DNA of 64,000 nucleotides from Labeo rohita (taxonomy: Eukaryota > Chordata > Actinopteri > Cypriniformes > Cyprinidae), in the NCBI RefSeq assembly GCF_022985175.1, contig NC_066875.1, positions 14,496,670-14,560,669 of the forward strand, written 5' to 3'. The notes beneath the pieces are model-generated. The model was not told where the DNA came from and did no database searches. It saw only the letters and a program-made list of their open reading frames with translations. The position numbers were made by a program, and so were the translations under genes. The stretch's first letter is position 1; each line of letters begins with the position of its first letter. This document shows, one piece after another, positions 1 through 10,910 of this stretch.

Positions 1-466
1 ACTGCCATTAAAGAACAAATACTGTTGAGTCAATCACTACCAGCTGCTCAGTCTGTAGGACCACTGAAATCTCCCTGCATTTATACCCAAACCAGCTAAC
101 AGCTTTACATATTAAACAGGCTCATGCCAGAAATGGATTTGTTTTAGCAGCATCAGATCTTTGTTTCAATATACCTTACTAGATGTATGGCAGGTTAATT
201 TCCTCTTTGCAGTGTCACAGAGGTTATACAAAAGACCAGCGCACAAACACAGGAAACCACGCCTGTCCTAGCTAAGCAAGAGAGGGGGAATGAGGCAGCC
301 CACCATCTCCCATCATAACTTTATGGCCAGTTGGGGAAGTTTACTAATACTTTCACAATGTGTGGATACCTTTTCTTCTGTTACTTTGGTTAACTACCAG
401 TTGTGCTCATTGCTTACATGTTTTCTGATAAAAATGTGAGCAGTACTCGCTCATAAAAAATCTAGT

Positions 467-600
467 TGATGCTAGAGTGTAGTGGGTGGGTGCCAAGGTG
501 TTGCTATGCAGTTGCAAAGTGTTCTGAGTATTTTTAGCAAATTTGCTACATGGTTGCTAGAATGTTCCGGGTGGTTGCTAGGGCACCGCTATGGTGTTTA
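467..600. repeat. Degenerate GGTTGCTAGG-type tandem repeat
   Basis: Repeated, diverged units such as GTGTTGCTATG, GGTTGCTAGAATGTTC and GGTTGCTAGGGC. It resembles a minisatellite-like repeat I associate with cyprinid genomes. Confidence 0.65.
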
Positions 601-699
601 ATACCGGTCCCAAGTCAAAAGAGCCCAACAGAGCTTGTATCATCTTGTATGAGCTTGTATCAGTTGGTGTATTAGTTGTGGGGATTTTTTAGTAAGATC

Positions 700-905
700 A
701 TTACATCATTACACCTGTAGGTGGCAATAAGTGTCTTTATGAGTGATTCACTGAATCATTCAATTACCTGATTTGTTTCAAAACACTGATTCATTCAAAA
801 AAGAAGCATGTGATTGTCTATTCATTTAAACACTGATTTATTCAGCAGCAAAAAAGAGACTCATCAAATCATTCACTTAGCTGATTTGCTGAAAACGCTG
901 TTTCA
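700..905. repeat. GATTCA/ATTCATT-rich interspersed repeat
   Basis: Multiple imperfect copies of GATTCA, GAATCATTCA and TGATTCATTCA within 200 bp, together with CTGTAGGTGGCAATAAG. A similar block with CGCCACCTACTGGCAG occurs at 13950-14110. Confidence 0.6.
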
Positions 906-1415
906 TTTAGGAACTAAAGTCAAGTTGCAATTATTTATATTTTACAATGCAGATTGTGTCAAAGGAGCTTTACAGTGTTAAATTGTGGCTGACGGCTGCA
1001 CTTTATCTCTAATAGTATCAGCCTTGGAAGTAGTTCATAAAATCATTACTGCTGTGCTGTTTGGAAATGTCTGCATCTGCTCTTTTATATTTTTTTGTTA
1101 ATTTAGCCACTGTATTAAATGAATACTTGCTGTTGTGTTTGTTTTATTCTAAAGGTAACGAAAAGTAATCAGATCTAGCAGTTTTAGAGCTTTTCTGTAA
1201 GAGGAGGAACTTTCTTGCCATGCAACACAAAATACCTCTAGTTTTGTTTTCCTCCAGCTGCGCTCCATTTTCTCTTTAGGGCGCGAGTGTGCTCATCATA
1301 CCATGGTGTCAGAGTCTTGCAGGGAACACTTAATACTAAGTGTTGGTTAGAGTAAGTTACTCAATATTAACTCATATACTATTAATTAAGGCTTATGTCT
1401 TTCATGTTATTGTAG

Positions 1416-1593
1416 GCAGGTTTGGTGACTCCAGATTCTCCTGAGCAGCTCCTCATAGCTCTTGAACCAGAGGCTGCATCCATCTACTGCAGGAAGCTCC
1501 GTCTACACCAGGTCATTGACCTCAGTCAACGACCAATAACCAATGGTTTAGAAGTGGATGGGTCCCGCCCTTTCGATTCCAGTTTTAGGCAAG
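1416..1593 (+). CDS. hspa12b: hspa12b coding exon (first in window)
   Basis: The exon follows the acceptor ...TTATTGTAG and ends at the donor G|GTAAGA. It starts in phase 0 with AGLVTPDSPEQLL and includes ALEPEAASIYCRKLRLHQ, a signature shared by HSPA12A and HSPA12B in the Hsp70-like nucleotide-binding domain. It ends with FRQ plus one base of the next codon. No start codon belongs here: an acceptor precedes it and the reading continues from an exon outside the window. Confidence 0.93.
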
Positions 1594-4500
1594 GTAAGAA
1601 AAGTTTTTTTTTTCAGCCAATTAGCATTATATAATATCACTAGCTCTTAGATTGATCCTGGGAAGGAGTCCAAATCTCGCTTTGAGCGTATAACATTTCT
1701 CTATAAACTTTAAATGGGAACCATGTTTATAGCATGGGGAATACAGGATCGTTTTTCATCCTTTGAAAACAGAGTACTGTTTTTGTTTTCTGTGGGTATG
1801 TGCAGGTTTATGCATGGAGGTTGGCTAGATTAAGGTCAGACTGATTCAGAACCAAGTGGTTCTTAGTGAGTATGAGAGCATGTGGTTTGGGTTAAAACAA
1901 AAAAGAGAGAGAGATGACATTTTCTTGAAGGTTAGAGTGTCCCCCCGAGGTCACAGAGCTAAAAAAAAACCTTTTTGAAGGATTGACACTGTTTTTCTTA
2001 TTAGGGTATGACAAAAGATAAAGTGGTACTCTTTTACAAACCCTTTTTTACATTTATATACAACAAAAATAAAGTACTGTCGACACTATTATTCATTCCT
2101 GCTTTTACACTCAAACAAAATATACTTGCACTCATGCACACACATCTCACATTATAATTGGAACAAGGTGCTGCGGACCATGAGCTCACCCTCCTCTTGA
2201 CTGCTTACACTAGTTTCCCTGGATGATTTCTTTTGTTCTTTTATTCTTTCTTGCGTTTTGGCTCGCTTGCAACAATTATGTGAGCATATGTACGTTCCAA
2301 CATTTAGTCTTCCAAAACATGTTTTACAATTGGACAATGTTTACTGGCACAGGAAATCAAGGAACACAAACATACACTACAGCTTCAATACCTTTATCTC
2401 CCAAAGGATTTTTTAATTTTTTTATGCTTAACTGACTTAACTGACAGCTAACTGAAGCTGAAATTTTTTTCTTTGAAAAAGTTTGTTTCACTCAAATATT
2501 ACTGAAAGTTTACACTTATTTTGTTTCTGCACAAGAGTAATATGAGGGAGATGTGTCAGTGTTTAATATTCTGTTATGTTGGGATATTTCTGTTATGTTG
2601 ATATTTTATAGGGTTACCATTGTGATGAAGAGTAGAGCCTGTGGTTAGGTTGAAGATGGACTACAAACTTCCAAAGCCATATATTATGCATGTTGCTTAA
2701 CTTTATACATACGAGTGCATAGTGATAGTCTCTTTAATAGTTTACATTAGCACAGTAAAGGTCTGTATTAATATGAAGTTTATGCGGACAACATGTATGA
2801 GTTAGTTTATTCAGTAATGTGACTAAACTGAAGTTAACATGTTTGTGTAGAACAAAAAAAAAATTAGACTTCTACTAACTTAATATTCGAGTTTCTACAA
2901 ATGTTTTGCATATTCTGAAATTACCGGGTTTTACAGTACAAGAACACTGTCTCTGTTGTCTCAAATCACTTGGGTCTTAGAGTAATTGAAGTTCAAATTG
3001 GTTTACTTTTTCCTTCTCTCTTTGTCTTTGTCTTGTTTCAAATGCCGGTTCATATTGTAATGGGTTCCAGATTGTCCCAAAAGTGTGGTTAAGTTTTCTC
3101 TTCTCTGTGTTTGGTGCAAGCTGTAAGGCTGGATGTCCTCCAGTGTTTACAGACTGTACCTGAAAGGAAATATTAGAAGTAATGCAGTCCATAAAAAGAG
3201 TTCCTCTGGAAACATAGCATCCAGTATAGCCCTAGTAATCCCAAAAGTGAAGCAGAGATCGTTCTTAGTTTAGCAGGTCATTATTCACTAAAAGCAACTG
3301 CTATAAAACTACAGCCATGAAACAAGCCTGTTTTATTAGGAATAAGAGCAATAATGAAAGCAAATTGTGCTCATTTATCAAAGATCATTTTTTATAAACA
3401 AAGGCATTAGGTTCATTAAATAAGGTTTAGCGGGCTGCTCTATTATCGACCAAGGTACTGCAATCTCTCCCTCTCTCTGAGTTTATTATCTGTAATGTGA
3501 TAAGGTTTTAATTAAAGCTGCCCATGTGTGAGTGATTCACAGATTAAAGGAAGCCAATCTGTCTTTCAGCCCGCGAGCAGCTCCGCAGAGCCAGGCATAG
3601 CCGAACTTTTCTGGTGGAGAGCGGTACTGGAGAATTGTGGTCAGAGATGCAGACAGGTGAGAAATGGAGCCACGCACACATCTAGCTATTAAACATACAT
3701 TAGACTTCTATTATGTACATTTATTCAGCTAAATTCTATGGATAGTAATTTTGTCCTTAGACATAGTATGTTTGAAACAGACATCTGATGCCTGTGCTAG
3801 GGCATATAGAGTGCCCATACTGTGACAAATTAAACATGAATATGCTTTAATAAAGACACATGAATGTCTTTTTTTATTTGTGATACTTTGATCATAATAC
3901 AAGTAACCACAATATTGTTAAGATTCCAAACAGACAAGCAAACTGAAAAATCACAACAATACTTTCCAAAGTAATAATTTCTAGAGTATTGTAATGAACT
4001 ACTTTATGTCATGTTACATGAAATCTTCCTTTCTTAAAATATGATTTCCCTCGTCACACTGTCTTGCTCCTAATATTGTTTATATGATTTTAATTGCTTT
4101 GCATATGTGTAAGAGTCCCTCATTATCGAGCAATCATTGGTATGTTATTACTGGCTGCACGGTCTGAGCGCAAGGCTGCAGTGTGTGTGCGTGCAGCACT
4201 CTCTGCATGGCTGGCACAATGACAAGGTGCAGGGTCAAAATAATCAGATCTTTAGCTCCAGATGTTTCCTGGAGAGAGAGGGAATCGAGAGGGAGAGTTT
4301 ATTACAATCTAACTCACACAATACTCAAAATACAGATCTCCTTTGCTTTCTCATAGTCTCTTGCAGTTCTTAGTTGTGCATACATGTGTATCGACACACA
4401 AAGAGGAGGCCATTTCCCATGAAACTGAGTTATTACACCACTGTAAACAAACAAGAAACACACTTTCCTTTACTCCTGTCTAGTTGAGTAAAGTCAGCTG

Positions 4501-7500
4501 GCAGGAGCCAAGCTAAGCCACTCTTATCTCAGACTGTATCATAAATGTCTAAAGGCTGTTTGGTAAAAGATCTTCCTGACTGCAGCAGGTCAGAGAGAGA
4601 GAGGAATGAGGGTGTTATTTAAACAAGTCTTGTTGCAGGAAAGTTACTAAGCAGATGACTGACTAAGGTTAACTGTGTATTCTCAAAGGTGACCGGTACA
4701 TTGTGGCAGACTGTGGTGGTGGGACAGTGGATCTGACGGTGCATCAGATTGAGCAGCCACAGGGCACTTTGAAGGAGCTTTACAAAGCCTCAGGTTAGTT
4801 GAGAACCAAACATCTAACATCTTCACACACATGCAACTCCCTTCCTGCCAATAAGAATGACTTTCACCTCACAGATATTCAGAACTAGAGTGAAATGATG
4901 TATGGCTGAAATGAACAGTCATAAGTAACCAAGTTCAATTCAATACATGATTTTGCCAAGTAGGACATGTTCCTGGATCAACTGCGATTTGTCAGATGCC
5001 ACCTTAAGCCTAGTTTTGCATAGCCAGACCTTTGGACTGATGGCAGAAGGTCTAGAAACCTTACCTGAGAGACAAAGCAAACAATCATGTTGAGTTTTAT
5101 GCTGCGTCATGTTTAGGGGTGTGGAAATGTCCCTACAATAAGAGACTGGTTTGTAAAACTCGTGAACGTATTTTAAGATTTTGTGCTGCAAACTTAAATA
5201 GATACGTACTTTTAATCCTGAGAAGCGCTCATCACAGTTGTAAACACGATGACTTTCTTTTTTTGTGAGGCAGTTTGGCATCACAGCATCTTTGTTTCCA
5301 GGTGGAACGTAGAACGGGACACACACATCTCCCGGAAATCCTGTATAATTCAACCAACCCGATAACGATTTCGACACTCTTGAAAGGAGAAGTTCACCTC
5401 CAGAACAAAAATGTACAAATAATTTACTTGGCCCCCAAGGTGTCTTTCTTTCTTCAGTAGTAAAGAAATTATATTTCTTGAGGAAAACATTCCAGAATTT
5501 TTCTCCATATAGTGGACTTCTCTGGTGCCTGCGAGTTTAACCTTCCAAAATACAGTTTCAATGCAGCTTTAAAGGGCTCTAAACGATCCCAGCCGAGGAA
5601 GGGTCTTATCTAGCCAAACAATCGGTTATTTTTCCAAAAAAAAATGTACAGTTTATGTACTTTTTAACCTCAAATGCTCGTCTTGTCTATTCTCAAGCGA
5701 CATGAATGCAAACTCTGTGTAATCCGGGTCAATATAGTTAGGGTAGGTCGAAAAACTCCCATCTCATTTTCTCCTCCAACTTCAAAATCATCCTACATCA
5801 CTGTTTTACCTTTTTTTGTAAAGATCTTCTTTGCATGTTCACTTTGTAAATAGTGGGTCGGTACTTCTGCAGCGATGTAGGACAATCCTACAATCCTAGG
5901 TCCTTCTCCAAGCACACTATTTGGTGACATAATGCCACACAGACCGTCAGTCAGTGTTTGCTATGATGTGTTTGCGTGGGATTGGCAAAAAGACACACAG
6001 CCCTAATTAAACACACCTGGATCAGATAATTGAGGTCTTCGGGATCACTAGAAACTTCCAAGATGGTGTGTTGTAGTTAATCTCTATATAAAAGTGGCCC
6101 TCGAGGATCAGGATTGGACACCTCTTGTTTAGGGAAAATCTTAGGCTTTGCTCTCTGTGGTTTGGGGGTTCAAACAATATTCTTAGTCTATCACTTCCCC
6201 CATGATCTATTCCCCTTTTAGGAATAGATAATGGTTAGAGTTGGTGTCAGGTTTAAGACTTGTTTTTTCAAGATATGTTGATCCAGAAGCATGCCCTAAT
6301 AGGCAAAATGATGACTTAGTCGGAATTGAATCAAAACTGGACAGTCTTGAGTGATGACTTTAGCCATGCCCTGTTATGTCACTCCAGAGGGTGAAGGTTG
6401 TCCTGATTGATCACACTGTTTCCAAAGGATTTGCAGCGCATCTGGAAAGTATTCACAGCGCTTCACTTTTTTCACATTTTGCTGTTACAGCCTTATTACA
6501 AAATGGATTAAATTCATTATTTTCCTCAAAATTCTGCAAACAATACCCCATAATGGCAACGTGAAAGGATTTAGTAATCTTTGTAAATCTTTGTAAATGT
6601 ATTAAAAATAAAAGATGAAAAAAAAAAAGAAAAAAAAAAATCACATTCATAAGTATTCACAGCCTTTGCTCAATACTCAAGCCTCAAGTCTTTTTTTTTT
6701 TGAGTATGATGCTACAAGCTTGGCACACCTATTTTTGGGCAGTTTCTCCCATTCTTCATTGCAGGACTTCTCAAACTGCATCAGGTTGGATGGGGAGAGT
6801 CGGTGCACAGTCATTTTCAAATCTCTCTAGAGATATTCAGTCGGGTTCAAGTCTGGGCTCTGGCTGGGCCATTTAAGGACATTCACAGAGTTGTCCTGTT
6901 GCCACTCCTTTGTTATCTTGGCTGTGTGCTTAGGGTTGTTGTCCTGTTGGAAGATGAACCGTCGCCCCAGTCTGAGGTCCAGAGCGCTCTGAAGCAGGTA
7001 CATTACTCTCTGCACATTGCTGAATTCATCTTTCCCTCAATCCTGTCTTGTCTCCTAGTTCCTGCTGCTGAAAAACATCCCCACAGCATAATGCTGCCAC
7101 CACCATCCTTCACTATAGGGATGGTATTGGCCAGGTGATGAGCAATGCCTGGTTTCCTCCAGACATGACGCTTACCATGCAGGCCAAAGAGTTCAATCTT
7201 TGTTTCATCAGACCAGGGAATTTTGTTTGGTCTGAGAGTCCTTCAGGTGAGTTCTTTTGGCAAACTCCAGGCAGGCGACTGAGGAATGGATTCTGTCTAG
7301 CCACTCTGCCATACAGGCCTGATTGGTGGAGTGCTGCAGAGATGTTTGTTCTTCTGGAAAACTGTCAGATCTGAAACGCTAAGGCCCTTCTCCCCCGAAC
7401 ACTCAGTTTGGATAGGCGGCCCACTCTACAAGAGTCCTGGTGATTCCAAACGTCTTCCTTTTACGGATGATGGTGGCCACTGTGCTCATTGGGACTTTTA

Positions 7501-9297
7501 TTGCTGCAGAAAGTTTTCTGTACCCTTCCCCAGATCTGTGCCTCGATACAGTGCTGTTTCTAGAGACAATTCCTTGGACTTTATAGCTTGGTTTGTGCTC
7601 TGACATGCACTGTTAACTGTGGGACCTTATATAGACAGGTCTGTGCCTTTCCAAATCATGTTCAGTCAGCTGAATTTACCACAGGTGAACTCCAATCAAG
7701 ATGTAGAAACATCTCAAGGGTGATCAGTGGAAACAGAATGCACCTAAGCTCAATATTGAGTGTCATGGCAAAGGCTGTGAATACTTATGTACATGTATTT
7801 TTTGTTTGTTTGTTTTTTATTTTTAATAAATTTGCAAAGATTTCAAACAAACTTCTGTCACGTTGTCATTATGGAGTATTGTTTGTAGAATTTTGAGGAG
7901 AATAATGAATTTAATTTTGGAATAAGGCTGTAACATAACAAAATGTGGAAAAAGTGAAATGCTGTGAATACTTTGTAAATGCACTCCACTCCATCTTTGT
8001 AGATGGACCTGAAGCAAACTGAGGTAAACATGCAAATCTATTGGCATGTAGCCCTATCCTAAATATTACATATACATGATTCTCTTTCAGGGGGTCCTTA
8101 TGGAGCAGTTGGTGTAGATCTTGCCTTCGAGGCTATGTTGTGCCAGATCTTTGGGGCTGACTTCATTGAGAATTTTAAAGCTAAACGTCCAGCAGCTTGG
8201 GTGGACCTTACCATTGCATTTGAAGCCCGCAAGCGCACAGCGGCTCCTGGCCGGGCCAACTCATTAAACATCTCTCTGCCCTTTTCCTTCATCGACTTCT
8301 ACAAGCGACACCGGGGGCAGAGTGTGGAGACTGCCTTGCGCAAGAGCAAGTACGTCTATCTCGCTGAGGACTTTATTTGCTTTATTATGTCTTTGAAAGT
8401 GTGAGTATGTCTCTAATAATGTGTGATGTTTCTGTCAGTATGAATTTTATAAAATGGTCATCTCAAGGGATGCTGAGGCTGTCTGCGGAAGCCATGAATG
8501 AGCTTTTCCAGCCGACCATCAACAATATCATTAAACATATTGGTAAGAGACATGTCTCTCAAACAAACACCAAACCACGGATCAGTGGTTAATTCTCTGA
8601 AGTCTAATCAATTTCTCTCACTCTAACAGAGAACCTGATGCAGAAGGAGGAAGTAAAGGGTGTGCGTTTTCTCTTCTTGGTTGGAGGATTTGCAGAGTCA
8701 CCCATGCTTCAACGCGCGGCACAAAATGCACTAGGGCGGAACTGCCGTATCATAATTCCACATGACGTAGGTCTAACCATCCTAAAGGGTGCAGTCCTGT
8801 TTGGTCTAGATCCCACTGTTGTACGCGTACGCCGTTGCCCATTAACGTACGGTGTTGGGGTTTTGAACCGCTTTGTGGAAGGCCGACACCCTCGTGATAA
8901 GCTTCTCATCAAAGATGGCCGAGAATGGTGCACTGACATCCTGGACCGATTTGTAAGCATTGATCAATCGGTGGCCTTGGGAGAGGTGGTGAGGCGGAGC
9001 TACACTCCAGCAAGAATGGGACAAAGGAAGATCATCATCAACATCTACTGCAGTGACACTGATGACATAACCTACATTACTGACCCCGGGGTGAGGAAGT
9101 GTGGTGCCATCACACTAGACCTGCTCGAATCAGGGGCAATGGCAGCTAGCGCTGGTGACAACGATAAAGGTTCAGCATTTGAACGCAGAGAGATTCGCAC
9201 AACAATGCAGTTTGGAGACACTGAGATCAAAGTCACAGCTGTTGATGTGGCAACCGGCCGACTGGTGCGGGCATCAATTGACTTCCTGTCCAACTGA
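1416..9297 (+). CDS. hspa12b: hspa12b, heat shock protein family A member 12B (partial, C-terminal 466 aa, six exons)
   Basis: Divergent Hsp70-superfamily ATPase; in vertebrates HSPA12B is known mainly from endothelial cells and angiogenesis. Coding exons seen here: 1416-1593, 3570-3656, 4689-4793, 8091-8349, 8439-8542 and 8630-9297. Together they make 1401 nt, 466 codons plus TGA, with every junction GT-AG and in phase. The phosphate-2 type motif VADCGGGTVDLTVHQ is in the third exon, and LFLVGGFAES (the adenosine-motif region) is in the last. The ending ASIDFLSN and the stretch LKELYKASGGPYGAVGVD match remembered HSPA12B better than HSPA12A, whose last residues are closer to GIDFLNY. About 220 N-terminal residues, including the first phosphate motif, lie left of position 1. 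The gene is convergent with cct7. Assignment rests on recall of the human proteins, not on a search. Confidence 0.93.
1594..3569 (+). other. hspa12b: hspa12b intron
   Basis: No exon is supported. A minus-strand open stretch at 2152-2340 translates to a Cys-rich piece (CKTCFGRLNVGTYICSHNCC) with no ATG and a stop just upstream. It may be a fragment of a mobile-element protein; I do not recognise it. Confidence 0.6.
3570..3656 (+). CDS. hspa12b: hspa12b coding exon
   Basis: An 87-nt exon bounded by the acceptor GTCTTTCAG and the donor G|GTGAGA. With the split codon it reads AREQLRRARHSRTFLVESG then TGELWSEMQT. The RHSRTFLVESG block is diagnostic of HSPA12B. It is too short to stand out by length and was placed by joining phases with its neighbours. 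Confidence 0.9.
4689..4793 (+). CDS. hspa12b: hspa12b coding exon with phosphate-2 ATPase motif
   Basis: A 105-nt exon between the acceptor TTCTCAAAG and the donor G|GTTAGT. It encodes GDRYIVADCGGGTVDLTVHQ and then IEQPQGTLKELYKASG. DCGGGTVD corresponds to the DLGGGTFD phosphate-binding loop of Hsp70 proteins, so the nucleotide-binding core looks intact. Confidence 0.92.
4935..5380. other. Unidentified intronic block with a 145-codon minus-strand open frame
   Basis: The minus strand is open for 145 codons (5377 to 4940). No family motif was recognised, and the block ends exactly where the MITE at 5381 begins. It may be part of a larger mobile element. I do not call it a gene. Confidence 0.3.
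5381..5895. mobile_element. Truncated inverted-repeat MITE (AGAAGTTCACCTCCAG family)
   Basis: Begins AAAGGAGAAGTTCACCTCCA and shares its arm with elements at 11532-11941, 60712-61580 and 61587-63347 (shared words: AACAAAAATGTACA, TCTTTCTTCAG, GAAATTAT, TTTCTCCATATAGTGGACTT, AAAGGGCTCTA). Only one arm and the central part are present; the other arm is missing at about 5895. Confidence 0.75.
6432..7986 (-). mobile_element. Tc1/mariner-like DNA transposon, degenerate, in an hspa12b intron
   Basis: About 1.55 kb with inverted ends: the left end CTGGAAAGTATTCACAGCGC..TTCACTTTTT and the right end, reversed, give matching ACAAAGTATTCACAGCATTTC..ACTTTTTCCACATTTTG. The shared inner arm includes TTACAGCCTTATT and CCATAATG. 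The interior encodes fragments of a Tc1-type transposase on the minus strand. Size and structure fit a full-length but dead Tc1 element. Confidence 0.93.
6827..7606 (-). pseudogene. Tc1-like transposase pseudogene
   Basis: Cut-and-paste DDE transposase remnant. The N-terminal helix-turn-helix portion (7606-7403) reads KLSAAIKVPMSTVATIIRKR, typical of Tc1 proteins. A middle fragment is at 7304-7113. The C-terminal catalytic part (7015-6827) reads FIFQQDNNPKHTAKITKEW and WPSQSPDLNPTEYL, with the second catalytic Asp in QQDN and the third acidic residue in NPTE. The fragments are in different frames with stops between them, so no intact enzyme can be made. Confidence 0.92.
8091..8349 (+). CDS. 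hspa12b: hspa12b coding exon
   Basis: The exon follows the acceptor TTCTCTTTCAG and ends at AA|GTACGT, splitting the Asn codon of RKSN. It encodes GPYGAVGVDLAFEAMLCQIF, then PAAWVDLTIAFEARKRTAAP and LNISLPFSFIDFYK, all characteristic of the HSPA12 family. The reading continues open past the donor into the intron, so a length-based call would overrun here. Confidence 0.92.
8439..8542 (+). CDS. hspa12b: hspa12b coding exon
   Basis: A 104-nt exon from the acceptor TTTCTGTCAG to the donor G|GTAAGA. Joined to the previous exon it reads RKSNMNFIKWSSQGMLRLSA and then MNELFQPTINNIIKHI. It is separated by an 87-nt intron on each side, which makes a compact 3' gene end. Confidence 0.91.
8630..9297 (+). 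CDS. hspa12b: hspa12b terminal coding exon
   Basis: The last coding exon (222 codons plus TGA) follows the acceptor CTCTAACAG. It carries VRFLFLVGGFAESPMLQ, the block IIIPHDVGLTILKGAVLFGL, then LTYGVGVLNRFVEGRHP, ITDPGVRKCGAI and MQFGDTEIKVTAVDVATG, ending in SIDFLSN. This is the C-terminal half of the actin-like ATPase fold; HSPA12 proteins lack a canonical Hsp70 substrate-binding domain. A short stretch, SGAMAASAGDNDKGSAF, replaces a variable loop. Confidence 0.94.
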
Positions 9298-10372
9298 TCC
9301 TATTGTGCTGTTCCTGGAGAGAACTGGAATGTGAATGTGAAGGACATTTAACGACAGCTAATCTTATCAGTTAATGGCTTAAATAATAGCTTTGAGGTTG
9401 AAGATCTGAATATCCAAGGATTGCAGATATAAAAACTGGAAGGTTAAAGGATAAACTACAAAGCAGCAGCTATGAGGACGGTCTCTGTATTAAGTGTACT
9501 GTAAGCTTTGTATTAGATTCTAAATTATAAGAAATCTTTGGACGGCAGCGCATTTACATGAATTATCAAATAAGCTTACATTTTTTGGCATAGTTTCTTT
9601 AAATGCGTTTCGTATTAGTTTATTAACACAGAGAAACTAGTTTTAGTTCAGTTACTCCTTGTGGTGGTCATCACACATACAGTAAATAGCCATTATATTC
9701 CTTCCAGGCTTGCAGACACTTAGTATTTTAATTATCAGATAAAGCCACTTAAGTGTTTTTTTTTTTTTTTGGTAAACATATTCTCTATAACTGTACACTA
9801 ATCATTTAAAAACTTGTATCAAGACACATCTAGTTTTAAATTATGATTGCGCCACCTGGAGGTAAGAAGAGGAAGTGATTAGTCAGAATGATATTAAGAG
9901 GATGATTAACACAAAAATAAAAGTTCATATTTTATGATTTCCTACACAGGTACAAAACAGGTAGTTACATTCTGAAATGCAATTTGTAAACATTCTGTTC
10001 GAGACATTTAGATTTGCTCTTTTTTTTAAGCCGCAGTTAGAATAGCTAAAGCTTATGAAAAACTACCTCTCAAGACTTTAAATTATACCAGGTTTAAGCT
10101 GAAAGTGATTACAACACTTATTATTGACATTTAAACTTTTAGCTTTTCATGTTTCTTATAAGCAATGTTGATGGCTTTTTACCTATCCAGGAGGTAACAT
10201 GGAATCTTCAAGGATGTTGGTATTGTTACTAAAAATGCTGGACATCAGTCTGACATAAGGGAATCAAGCTAGGGCTTAAATCACATAACACTGCTGGCAT
10301 ATAGTTCCTAAAGTTTGACTTTAGTTTTATACATACTTTGAAGCTGTTTATATACTAATCACAATGCCTGAA

Positions 10373-10378
10373 AATAAA
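10373..10378 (+). terminator. hspa12b: Candidate distal poly(A) signal of hspa12b
   Basis: Canonical AATAAA followed by a T-rich stretch (TGTTATTTTCCTTTAA). A second AATAAA at 9916-9921 could be a proximal site. Confidence 0.45.
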
Positions 10379-10739
10379 TGTTATTTTCCTTTAACTGTTG
10401 TAGTGTAAATCTTTAAATTCTAATGTTTAAAGTCTTTTACCACTCGTGACTAAAACAGTGTTAAAGCACTAAGAATGAATGAAATCACACAAATATTGAG
10501 AAGCAAAAGTACTGATTTTAATGGTCCAATAAATAGTTCCACCGAATGACCAACACAGGAACGTATCTCAGCAGAGTGCCTGCATGTCAGTGCTTATACA
10601 GATCTACAAACTGATCACTCTTTATGAGTGTCTGTATGGTTTGTGTGTGCTCAGACTACCACAAAACAACATTCATATCTCCAACTATCCAACAGATGAT
10701 TGAATCCCATCAATCTGGAACAATTAGCAAAAATGACAT

Positions 10740-10745
10740 TTTATT
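10740..10745 (-). terminator. cct7: Candidate poly(A) signal of cct7
   Basis: AATAAA on the minus strand, 166 nt beyond the cct7 stop codon. It is the nearest canonical hexamer I see downstream of the gene. Confidence 0.5.
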
Positions 10746-10910
10746 CTGCTTTAGCCTTAGTAAACACACAGAAATGCTTTGATTTAATGGGACCAGAGAG
10801 TAACAAAACGGATCAAGAAAACAAATCAAGGCCCTGTGAGTGGCCAGCATATGTTTTGACTATCTGAGTCCAGAGGCTCTGCCCAAGACACTACTGGGGA
10901 TGGGTGTAGA

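Larger units (their letters stand above)
1..1415 (+). other. hspa12b: hspa12b intron (left end of window)
   Basis: Sequence before the first visible exon. It contains two repeat patches (467-600 and 700-905) and otherwise unique AT-rich DNA. No additional HSPA12B exon was recognised. Confidence 0.7.
9298..10910. other. Convergent 3' UTRs of hspa12b (+) and cct7 (-)
   Basis: No coding potential was found between the two stop codons. Candidate poly(A) signals are AATAAA on + at 9916-9921 and 10373-10378, and on - at 10740-10745 (read as TTTATT on +). The distal + signal would give hspa12b a 3' UTR of about 1.1 kb and leave about 360 bp between the two transcript ends. The region is AT-rich, with a T run near 9757. 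Transcript ends are inferred, not observed. Confidence 0.6.

Noticed and set aside
7588..7896. Plus-strand open frames across the Tc1 element
   Set aside because: They are antisense to the transposase fragments and include terminal-repeat sequence.
8350..8404. Read-through of the hspa12b exon past 8349
   Set aside because: The frame stays open, but the donor AA|GTACGT and the match of RKSN..NF to the family place the boundary at 8349.
8709..9293. Minus-strand open frames opposite the last hspa12b exon
   Set aside because: They mirror a strongly supported coding exon; codon bias on the plus strand explains them.
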